From: Brassica napus
Lineage: Eukaryota > Streptophyta > Magnoliopsida > Brassicales > Brassicaceae
Direction: 5' to 3'
Assembly: GCF_020379485.1 (NCBI RefSeq)
Contig: NC_063434.1
Location: 30,885,401-30,949,400, forward strand
DNA length: 64,000 nucleotides
Shown here piece after piece: positions 10,200-19,099 of this stretch; positions within the stretch are counted from its first letter, which is position 1, and every line of letters starts with the position of its first letter. Made by a program: the position numbers and the translations under genes. The notes under the pieces were generated by a model. The model saw only the letters and a list, made by a program, of their open reading frames with translations, was not told the origin of the DNA and searched no databases.

Positions 10200-12116
10200 C
10201 TAGAGACCAAAATTGCACATCTGCACAAACTCCATTTCGTTATCGACGTATTTAGTCCAGAGAGACTTGTATTGGTTCATTGCAATGTCTAGCCATGGTT
10301 TCATGTTTCCATTGTAATGTATCACCGCTGCTTTTTTTATCTCGTCCATGCTCACTCCCGGGTTGTAGCCTAACCCAAGCACATGCCAGGACTTGTCCAG
10401 TGATTTCGTCTTTGAATAGAATGCCATCAGTCCCGGAGGCAGCGTGCCCAATTCCCAGAGAGTTCTGTTTTCATTCTGCTCAGAGATAACACACAATCAA
10501 CGCAAGATAAGAGCTTTGAAATGCATAAGTTACTAAAAAAGATATGGACTTACCAAGTTCTGCCAGTAATGGTATTGATCTGTGCATTTCTCGCGCCTCC
10601 AAGCATTGAGATCAAATATATTCATCCCAAAGGCCCAAGCACAAGCATTGGGGTTAAAGCTCTCTTTGATCAGAGGATGAGTGAAGTTTAGGTACTGACC
10701 ATATCGATGGAAAGAGCCAAAACACGTCTCAACAGCTCCATTCACTTTCCCATCCAAGTTGATCTTCCATAAACCAGTCACGTCCTTCTGAACCACAACA
10801 TCATCGTCCAAGAACAAGATCTTGTTCAGCTTCGGGTACATTTCCGGCAAGTAAAACCTGAGATGGTTCAGCATGGAGAGATACTTCGGGTTCTTGAACT
10901 TGAGGCTATGAGCATCTTTAGTAGCGTTCTCCGCCTGGTTCTCAAAGTAAAACTTCTGCAACTTGGCAGACTCCAGCTGCTTCAACACCGGCGCATAAGA
11001 AGAGTTCAAGAACTTGAACTCGTCCACTGATTTGATCTCAATATGCGCACCACGGTCCAAAGGACGCATCTTAAACCAAACCTTCATAGCCGCAAGATTC
11101 ATCCGATCAGTCACCACGTGAAACACATGCTTCCACGGCTCCTCAGCATTCATCACAACAGATCTCACCACAACCGACACAGCAATCACATTATCAGAGA
11201 AAATCGCGTAGTGGTAAAGACTCGGATCCTCCACAGCCGAATCAAACGGAGCATCCTTATACTTCTCAGGATTATTGATCCTCTCCCCCACAAGCCTCAT
11301 CGCCAAACAGTTAAGACTCTTAGGAACAGACTTGGCCGAGATCAAGCTCGCAACGGCGCCGCTCTTCTTCGCCTTCGCCAACTGTTCCTGGACAGCAAAG
11401 ATCGTATCTCTCAGCTTCTGGATCTTGAGCTGCGTATCGTAACTCTCTTTGGACTCAACAATCATCATCCTCGCTGTCTTCACCTTATCTTTCACCTCTT
11501 TCTCGAGAAGCCTAAACGCATCCTCCTCAAGAGCATTGCCGTTCAAACCAGGTTTGGACTGCAGATCAGAGAAGTTGATAGCTAGATCCTCAAAGAGCTT
11601 CAGCTGCTTAGAAGCGTCGAGTTTCAGCTTCCTAGCGTAAGCAGCATATGCATTGACAAGCGTGAGATGATCAGTGGCTTGCTTGTGGATCATATCCAAC
11701 CTAGTTTTCAAAGGATCCGATTGTAAAGCCAGAAACGTCCTCTGCATATACGCGTTTCCACCACTCGGCAATGTCTACAGAACAAAACGAACAATCGAAG
11801 CTCAGATTCAGCGAATTCATGCTAAATTTGATCGAATCGAAGCTTAAACGAGCAATTAGAGTTCTAGTTTAGACGAATCGAAGCTCAGATTCAGCGAATT
11901 CGTTTCTAAATTTGATTGAATCGAAGCATAAACAAAGAGAATTGAGAGGAGGCGTACGTGATCGTGAGGAGGCTGGTGACGAGAGGAGTTGAGGAAGACG
12001 GAGAAGGTGGCGAGGAAGAGGAAAGAGAACAAGGCGGAGATGAAGATCCGGTACGAGAAGAAGCTTCGGAGTCCGGATCCGACTCCGTTACAGCCTCCAC
12101 GGAAGGCCACCGCCAT
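10200..12116 (-). CDS. GAUT9: Galacturonosyltransferase 9-like, GT8 family
   Basis: Three exons (11958-12116, 10554-11774, 10200-10475) give 551 residues; the Arabidopsis protein is about 561. It is a type II Golgi membrane protein. A short cytosolic end is followed by a signal anchor (residues about 19-43, FFSYRIFISALFSFLFLATF). A stem with helical, charged segments comes next, then the GT8 catalytic domain. The metal- and sugar-nucleotide-binding Asp motif is in ILFLDDDVVVQKDVTGLW, with HYNGNMKPW near the C-terminus. GAUT proteins transfer galacturonic acid from UDP-GalA to homogalacturonan in pectin synthesis; activity of GAUT9 itself is inferred from its family. The last exon begins at AATGAAAAC, preceded by GAGCAG. 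No damage is seen. Order and sequence fit AT3G02350. Confidence 0.94.
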
Positions 12117-12600
12117 TGCTATAGATAAACTTTTTTCACCTAGAGCAGTTAGTTTGTTTCAGATCGGGATTTTTCGATTGGAAGGAATCGTCGGTGGAGC
12201 TTCTTTGCTTGGGCTGTAGAGATGAGTGAGTTAAGTTAAACTCTGGAGAGTGACGGATACATCTCAGAAAACATTTTATTAGTGAAGAAAACACGTTAAT
12301 GTATTAACTAAAGAAAACATCACTTGCTGTATTTTAAATATATTTAAGTTTATATTTATATGGAAATACACATAATATATTTTAACTAAATAAAATATAT
12401 TTATATTTATATTTTTGTTTCTAATTCTTATTTTACTCTTATTTTTCAAAGGACCAATACACCAATTTAACTTTTGCATTTCATTTTAATATATTTCAAG
12501 AAATATATGAACCTACTATCATTCCATCGTATTTTTCTCTTTAATATTAATAGCATACATTAATTATTCAACTAAACTAGATAATCAGTTGAAAAAACTG
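12117..12600. promoter_or_regulatory. GAUT9 5' region and AT-rich spacer
   Basis: The first 150 bp is the probable leader and core promoter of GAUT9 on the minus strand. Beyond about 12280 the DNA is very AT-rich with no gene. Confidence 0.45.
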
Positions 12601-13490
12601 CATTTCGAGAGAGAAAGTAGCGAAAGAGAGAGAAAGTAGATCTCCGGCGAACGGGCAGCGCGTGAGCGTGCGTGCCGTTGCCGGAGACCGTCGTCCTTCA
12701 GTAAAAAGTCCCCGATTGTGTTTCACCTTCGTTTATAACGGCTTCCGCCTTGCCTGAGCTCTGGTCAGTCACCCTTGGTGGTGGTTCTGTCACTGGTGTG
12801 AAGACGCGGAGGTCTAAAGGAGCGGACAGATAAAGATGTTTGTGTTTTTTTTTGTCCCGGGAAGTGGAGGCTTAGTTAGCTCCGCCGCCGCCGGTTCTAG
12901 TCGCTGGGAGGCGTAAGGTACTATAACTTCGTCGTCGTCAGCTCAAGTCCCCGGGAGGTTAAGACTCCGTCAGTCTTACGTCGCCGGCTTCAGCGTCTCA
13001 AGGGTGGTTGTCTGCTCGAGTATGGGCTCTGGTCATGGAGCAGAAGAGGTTTCTTCGGATTATGATTTTTAGGGTTTGTAGTGTCGCCGTCGGATGAGCT
13101 CTCCACAGGGGAGGATGCTCTCCGACTGGGTCTCAGTGTGGTGAAGAAGAGATGTGGTTGCGGTGGAGGCTCGAAGGGATTCAGAGCTCCGCCGAATCGA
13201 GGGTTTTCAGTGGTTGGGTACGGCGGCTTGGGAAGGCGGAGACGGTCGGGTTGAGGCGGAGCGACGCGTGGCGCACTGACGGTCAAGATCTTCACACGTG
13301 GCGCGCTTCTGCCTCCTCGACGCACGCGTTTCCCAGAGTCGGTCGGTGCTGGTTTCGAGTAGGTGGGCTTGGGCCTGTTAAGCCAATGTGGGCTTAGGGT
13401 TTTTTGTCTGGTTTGTTTAGTTGGCCGATTAGTTTGTGGGCCTCTGTATGTGGGCTTCGGCCATTGGGCTTGGCCCGTGTTCTTTTATAA
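12601..13490. repeat. GC-rich island, possible retroelement 5' fragment
   Basis: About 890 bp is clearly more GC-rich than both flanks, with abrupt edges. It starts with purine-rich AGAGAGAAAGTAG repeats and has many CGCCGG and GTCGTC clusters. No long frame is convincing: a proline-rich minus-strand frame at 12990-13325 shows no domain. It resembles the leader of a plant LINE or a dead gene, but this is a guess from composition. No poly(A) tail, terminal repeat or target duplication was found. Confidence 0.3.
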
Positions 13491-14478
13491 AATCAAAATT
13501 TGTGTTAAAAAAGAAAAACTATCAATTATAAATATTTATTTAGTAAATAAATAAATACTTCTCATAACCTTTGATATACACTATAATGTCTTAATTAATA
13601 TTTTGTATTATAAACTTTATATAAATTTAACCAAATTTATTAGTTATAATTATTAATTTTATTATAATTGAATAAATTAGTTTTAAAGAATATTATTATT
13701 TATTAGATTTGTTTTCATGTCTTTTTGTTAAATAAATGTGGCTCTTACAAATAAAAAGATATATTTGTTTATCAAGGAGGCATATCTTCACGTAAGAAAT
13801 ACCAGTATTAATAATGTGTTGAATAAATACATATATATTGTACCTGAATTAATAACAAAAAAAACCATAAACAAATTACTTTAAATACAGTTGCCGTAGG
13901 TTTGATAGAGAAAACTCCAAAAACACAGATTCTGGTTTTTCCTTTTAATTGCATAGGAGACTCAAAAACCAGATTCCCTATTTTATAGAGAAACTATTTT
14001 GGCAAAATCTTGAATGGCGTGAAACTAGTTTTTGGAAAAACTAAAACCAAAAACCAATTCAAAAACCACAAACAATCGATACAACTATAAGCTTTACACT
14101 GAGAGAACAAGTAACATCCTGTAGATTACCAAAGCCATTACAAAAAGGTAACCTGTAGGTTTGCTCTATCCAGATCATGCAAACTAATTACACTTGAGAA
14201 TCAATCAGCTAAACAATACCCCACGATTCATCTTCATGCCCTGACTGCATTCCTATATTACAACAACTATGACGACAATATAACTTGAAAAACACTTGCA
14301 AGATATGACTTCGAAGTCTTAACATAATTTATTTCATAAAAAGGAATATATACAACTTCAACATTATCGCATTCACGATAAGTGCTGATTCCCACAAAAC
14401 AAAGCAGTTCAAGGATCTTGCCTTTTACACCGTGGCTATTTACATGCGAATAGATACTTCACATTTCTTTAAATATAC
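13491..14478. other. AT-rich intergenic, 3' flank of RING gene
   Basis: Very AT-rich at first, then the likely 3' untranslated region of the RING gene from about 14100. No exon or transposon end was recognised. Confidence 0.5.
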
Positions 14479-15639
14479 CTACCCGGCAAGGAAAAAACTG
14501 GTGTTGCTCCTTTGTGATCCCCTATGCCTTTCACACTCAAGATCATCAGTGGGAAGCTCAAACCGGCAAACCGGACAAGTATTCCTTATCCCCAGCCAAG
14601 GCGTAATACACTCTCCATGATACAAATGCCTACAAGGAAGCCTCTTCACTTCCTCCTCTAGTACCATTTCATCTTTACAGACCGCACAAACCACGTCCCC
14701 TTCTTCAACCGTAAGTTCCACAACAGGAAGATCCTCAACAACCCTTTTGGCAGCCGGAGGATTCCCCCTGACTCCAGCTTCGTTATCAAACATGTGCCCA
14801 AGAATAACATCATCAGCAGCATCACCATCACCCAAGGTAGCTAGATACGTGTAATAGCTCGGATCCATATCACCAGAGATGATCGTGATACCTTCAGCTT
14901 GTTCAATGTAATTAACAACGTTGTTGATAGTTATCAAAACCTGCCAGTCAAGCTCATGATCTTCTTCTTCTTCTTCCTCTTCATGATCATCTCTCGATTG
15001 CGAAGACAACTCTTCTTCATCTTCGGAACTACTAAAAGCTCTAACCGTCCAGTTAATAGCGTTCCGCACCTCCTCCCACTCTTCATTTTCATCACCCAAG
15101 TCGTAATCCCAAACCGGAGGTAGACCCGTAACAACCTCGACCCGACCCGACTCATTCGCCACATTCTCACTCTCCCCGGAGGTGAAATTAAACACGTCAT
15201 CTTCGTAATCGGAATCCGAATCGAGACCGGTCACTCGAAGCCCGGGTTGCTGATCCGACCCGGATCCGGACTCGCATCTACTCCCCAAGACTATCTCCCT
15301 CTCCTCTTCTTCTTCCTTAGGTTCATAAAAGCCCCATACATTGAAATCATCGCCCGTAAGTCCTCCAGATCCTAAGTACACCCCCTCGGAGGTCTCTCGA
15401 TCGAAGAAATCGATGGGACATGTGTACAGATCGAGCTCTGGATCCGATCTGGAATCTGAAATCGGGTGGCCTGCGAAAGGGAAATAAGGATCGCAATCGT
15501 TGAACGGAGGAGAGTCGCAGACGAATACGCTCGTAGTCTCGTCATCCTGTGTAAAGATCGAACGTTCTACGGCTGCGCCGCCGTCCTCCGCCTCTTCTTC
15601 GAGGTTGGTTACGGGACCTGGCTTCGTCGTCGACGCCAT
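14479..15639 (-). CDS. RING-H2 E3 ubiquitin ligase
   Basis: A single open frame of 386 residues. The N-terminal three quarters are acidic and low in complexity, with long Asp/Glu/Ser tracts, and look disordered. A C-terminal RING-H2 finger spans Cys318 to Cys358 with the spacing C-x2-C-x14-C-x-H-x2-H-x2-C-x10-C-x2-C. The core reads LPCRHLYHGECITPWLG. Such proteins recruit an E2 and transfer ubiquitin; the substrate is unknown. No transmembrane segment is seen. Position and sequence match AT3G02340. Runs of GAA/GAG codons (around 14950-15010) make length variation between alleles likely. Confidence 0.92.
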   Translation of the reverse strand: MASTTKPGPVTNLEEEAEDGGAAVERSIFTQDDETTSVFVCDSPPFNDCDPYFPFAGHPISDSRSDPELDLYTCPIDFFDRETSEGVYLGSGGLTGDDFNVWGFYEPKEEEEEREIVLGSRCESGSGSDQQPGLRVTGLDSDSDYEDDVFNFTSGESENVANESGRVEVVTGLPPVWDYDLGDENEEWEEVRNAINWTVRAFSSSEDEEELSSQSRDDHEEEEEEEDHELDWQVLITINNVVNYIEQAEGITIISGDMDPSYYTYLATLGDGDAADDVILGHMFDNEAGVRGNPPAAKRVVEDLPVVELTVEEGDVVCAVCKDEMVLEEEVKRLPCRHLYHGECITPWLGIRNTCPVCRFELPTDDLECERHRGSQRSNTSFFLAG

Positions 15640-15763
15640 TGCTGAGTTTCAGAGAAATGTTAAGAAATAAAAAAAAAATGAAAATGAATATTTCAGAGAG
15701 AAAATCGTAATGATCTGATCTGATGACGTGTAACTGAAAAACTGATGACGTATAAAAATAATG

Positions 15764-15837
15764 CGCCGTTGCCGGGGATCGAACCCGGGTCACCCGGGTA
15801 ACAGGCCGGAATACTTATACCACTATACTACAACGAC
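15764..15837 (-). tRNA. tRNA-Asp-like gene with GTT anticodon, possibly a pseudogene
   Basis: Acceptor GTCGTTG pairs with CAACGGC, the A box (TAGTATAGTGG) is present, and the T arm with B box GGTTCGATCCC is intact; all match plant tRNA-Asp. The middle differs. The D loop has two extra bases, the loop reads CTGTTAC instead of CTGTCAC (anticodon GTT rather than GTC), and the anticodon stem bases do not pair fully in the usual register. A four-pair CCGG/CCGG stem with an eight-base loop is an alternative fold. A TTTTT run follows about 8 bases downstream, so Pol III transcription is possible. It lies in the 300-bp gap between the divergent RING and MEF13 genes. Confidence 0.7.
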
Positions 15838-15980
15838 TTGTTGTTTTCAATTTGTCAACCATTTTATCAATTAATAAACATTTGCTTTCAATCGGTTTAG
15901 GAACCGAGTAAACCGAACCGAATTAGTTTTAATTGTATTGATCCCGCCTTTAGACACCACTGAGATTGATTGAGTTCGTT

Positions 15981-18677
15981 ATGCCGGAGAATCTCAGATT
16001 CTTGCGTATGACAAGAACAGTGGTTTCACTCCATAATTCTCTAACAGAGAAAACAATTTCATACCGAAGAGTTCCTGTCTTTTCTTACTTTACGGATTTC
16101 GTGAAACAAGTGAACTCAATCAGCACGACGAACTTTTCGTTTGTTTACAAAGAATGTGCCAAGCAAGGAGCGGTGGAGCTTGGCAAGCAAGCTCATGCTC
16201 ATATGATACTATCTGGGTTTCGTCCCACTACCTTCGTCCTAAACTGTCTGCTGCAAGTCTACACAAACTCTAGAGATTTACTCTCTGCTTCCAAGTTGTT
16301 CGACAAAATGCCCCTGAGAGATGTTGTCTCGTGGAACACAATGATAAATTGTTACGCGAAGAGTAAAGACATGGTAAAGGCCAATTCTTTCTTTAATACG
16401 ATGCCTTTGAGAGACGTTGTGTCGTGGAACTCGATGCTCTCTGGGTATTTGCAAAACGGCGAGAGTTTTAAATCCGTTGAGATTTTCGTTGACATGGGGA
16501 GGGCAGGTGTTGGGTTCGACTGTAGGACGTTTGCTGTTATCTTGAAAGCGTGTTCGTGTTTAGAGGATAGCAGTTTAGGAATGCAGATTCATGGGGTTGT
16601 TGTTAGAGTGGGTTATGAAGCTGATGTGGTTGCTGCGAGTGCATTGTTGGATATGTACGCAAAGTGTAAGAGGTTTGACGAGTCGGTTAGAGTGTTTCGA
16701 GGTATTCCGGAGAAGAACTCCGTCTCTTGGAGCGCTGTAATCGCGGGCTGTGTTCAGAATAACTTGCTGTCCTTAGCTTTGGTGTTCTTCAAGGAGATGC
16801 AGAAGGTAGGTGGTGGAGTGAGCCAGTCGATTTACGCTAGCGTATTGAGGTCGTGCGCTGCGTTGTCTGAGTTGAGGTTAGGTGGTCAGTTACACGCTCA
16901 CGCGTTGAAGTCTGATTTTGCAGGAGATGGGATAGTGAGAACGGCGACGTTGGATATGTATGCGAAGTGTGATAACATGCAAGACGCTCAAATTTTGTTT
17001 GACAAGTCAGAGAATCTTAACCGACAGTCTTATAACGCGATGATTACTGGCTATTCGCAGGAAGAGCACGGTTTCAAGGCTCTATTAGTGTTTCACCGCC
17101 TCATGTTAACGGATCTTGGGTTTGACGAAATAAGTTTGTCAGGAGTCTTCAGGGCTTGCGCCTTGGTGAAAGGTCTTTCAGAGGGGCTTCAGGTTTACGG
17201 TTTGGCGGTGAAAAGCAGCTTGTCGCTAGACGTTTGCGTTGCAAACGCTGCTATTGATATGTACGGGAAATGCCAAGCTCTGAGTGAAGCCTTTCGTGTG
17301 TTCGAGGAGATGAGGAGAAGAGACGCTGTGTCTTGGAACGCGATTATAGCAGCGCATGAGCAGAACGGGAGAGGATACGAAACGCTTTCTCTTTTCGTCT
17401 CGATGCTCCGCTCTGGAATCGAGCCTGATGAGTTTACTTTTGGAAGCGTTTTGAAAGCTTGCGCTGGTGGTAACGGTATGGAGATCCATTCCAACGTTGT
17501 TAAGTTAGGAATGGCTTCGAACTCCTCTGTTGGTTGCTCTTTGATCGATATGTATTCGAAGTGTGGGATGATAGAAGAGGCAGAGAAGATACACAGTCGT
17601 TTGTTTCTTCTAGGCAATGTTCCGGGAGAGGTTGAAAAGATGCACAACAAGAGACTGCAAGAACTGTGTGTTTCATGGAACTCAATCATTTCCGGATACG
17701 TAACAAAGGAGCAGAGCGAAGATGCTCAGATGCTTTTTACTCGGATGATGGAGATGGGCGTAGCTCCTGACAAGTTCACTTACGCAACGGTTCTTGATAC
17801 CTGCGCGAACCTAGCTTCAGCTGGATTAGGCAAACAGATTCACGCTCAGGTCATCAAGAAAGAGTTGCAATCCGATGTGTATGTCTGCAGCACACTTGTT
17901 GACATGTACTCGAAATGTGGAGATCTCCACGATTCAAGGTTAATGTTCGAGAAGGCCCTGAAGAGAGATTTCGTGACGTGGAACGCCATGATCAGCGGGT
18001 ATGCACACCACGGGAAAGGAGAGGAAGCAATAAAGCTGTTTGAGAGAATGCTACTCGAAAACATCAAACCGAATCACATAACTTTCATATCGATACTGCG
18101 AGCTTGTGCTCACATGGGTCTAGTCGAGAAAGGACTCGAGTACTTCTACATGATGAAGACGGAGTACGGCTTGGATCCTCAGCTGCCTCATTACTCCAAC
18201 ATGGTGGATATCTTGGGAAAATCCGGGAAGGTAGAGAAGGCATTGAAGCTTATCCGTGAGATGCCGTTTGAAGGAGACGATGTTATATGGAGGACGTTGT
18301 TAGGAGTCTGCGCGATACATAGAAACAATGTGGAGATTGCGGAAGAAGCAACGGCTGCTCTGTTGAGACTTGATCCGCAAGACTCTTCTGCTTACACTCT
18401 TTTATCGAATGTGTACGCAGATGCAGGAATGTGGGAGAAGGTTTCGGATTTGAGGAGGAGTATGAGAAGCTTTAAGCTTAAGAAGGAGCCTGGTTGCAGT
18501 TGGGTTGAGCTCAAAGATGAGCTTCACGTGTTTTTCATTGCAGATAAGGCTCATCCTAGATGGGAAGAGATCTACGATGAGATTGGTTTGGTTTACAGTG
18601 AAATGAAATCATTTGATGATTCTTCTTTGGTGCCTGAGGTTGAAGTACAAGACCAAGACCAATGGTACTACTGCTAA
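15981..18677 (+). CDS. MEF13: PLS-class PPR protein, mitochondrial editing factor MEF13-like
   Basis: One intronless frame, 898 residues from the ATG at 15981. An upstream in-frame TTG at 15966 is unlikely to be the start. The protein is a long run of P, L and S pentatricopeptide repeats with repeated signatures such as DVVSWNTMINCYAKS, LLDMYAKC and NAMISGY. It ends with E and E+ motifs (GCSWVELKDELHVF onwards) and has no DYW deaminase domain; the last residues are QWYYC. E-class PPR proteins bind specific RNA sites and recruit a deaminase in trans for C-to-U editing. By order and sequence it matches AT3G02330 (MEF13), which acts in mitochondria. The N-terminus is basic and Ser/Thr-rich, consistent with an organelle presequence. 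No frameshift was found. Confidence 0.93.
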   Translation: MPENLRFLRMTRTVVSLHNSLTEKTISYRRVPVFSYFTDFVKQVNSISTTNFSFVYKECAKQGAVELGKQAHAHMILSGFRPTTFVLNCLLQVYTNSRDLLSASKLFDKMPLRDVVSWNTMINCYAKSKDMVKANSFFNTMPLRDVVSWNSMLSGYLQNGESFKSVEIFVDMGRAGVGFDCRTFAVILKACSCLEDSSLGMQIHGVVVRVGYEADVVAASALLDMYAKCKRFDESVRVFRGIPEKNSVSWSAVIAGCVQNNLLSLALVFFKEMQKVGGGVSQSIYASVLRSCAALSELRLGGQLHAHALKSDFAGDGIVRTATLDMYAKCDNMQDAQILFDKSENLNRQSYNAMITGYSQEEHGFKALLVFHRLMLTDLGFDEISLSGVFRACALVKGLSEGLQVYGLAVKSSLSLDVCVANAAIDMYGKCQALSEAFRVFEEMRRRDAVSWNAIIAAHEQNGRGYETLSLFVSMLRSGIEPDEFTFGSVLKACAGGNGMEIHSNVVKLGMASNSSVGCSLIDMYSKCGMIEEAEKIHSRLFLLGNVPGEVEKMHNKRLQELCVSWNSIISGYVTKEQSEDAQMLFTRMMEMGVAPDKFTYATVLDTCANLASAGLGKQIHAQVIKKELQSDVYVCSTLVDMYSKCGDLHDSRLMFEKALKRDFVTWNAMISGYAHHGKGEEAIKLFERMLLENIKPNHITFISILRACAHMGLVEKGLEYFYMMKTEYGLDPQLPHYSNMVDILGKSGKVEKALKLIREMPFEGDDVIWRTLLGVCAIHRNNVEIAEEATAALLRLDPQDSSAYTLLSNVYADAGMWEKVSDLRRSMRSFKLKKEPGCSWVELKDELHVFFIADKAHPRWEEIYDEIGLVYSEMKSFDDSSLVPEVEVQDQDQWYYC

Positions 18678-19099
18678 ATGTGTTGTATGATTAGTGGTTT
18701 ATGAATTTAGTCCATTTGTATGATTTACCCATATCATAAGTTTACTATAAACAATTTAATTAGAGTATTCGTTCATTTGTGTAACTTTTTAGCATACAAT
18801 GTACAGTTGTCTTGTTTGTTCTGAATGAATACTACATTTATTGACAGCCATAAGCAGTTTAATAAAGTACTTTGCTCTTGTCTGTTTTCTATCCAAAAAT
18901 GTCACTACAAGGATAATAATAGATGAGAAAACTAATAAAATCACAACAGAGATAATCAATAACAGTGGGTCAAAACTCTTGAGTAATACCAAAACTGATA
19001 AACAGAAAAGAACAAAACAGAGTTCTTCATAAGAGTACAACACAAATCTTCTGAAGCCAAAAATCTGATCTCTTGTGTGTTAACATGTTGTGATTATTC
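18678..19099. other. Intergenic, convergent 3' flanks of MEF13 and TRM1
   Basis: AT-rich gap of 420 bp between two convergent genes. It probably contains both 3' untranslated regions. No other feature is seen. Confidence 0.55.

Noticed and set aside
9888..10292. 134-codon plus-strand frame beside GAUT9
   Set aside because: Overlaps the GAUT9 last exon antisense and has no recognisable family.
12990..13325. Proline-rich frame in the GC-rich island
   Set aside because: Composition alone (CCG-rich DNA) explains a Pro-rich frame; no start context or homology.
15966..15980. Earlier start for MEF13 at 15966
   Set aside because: The codon is TTG; the first ATG in frame is at 15981.
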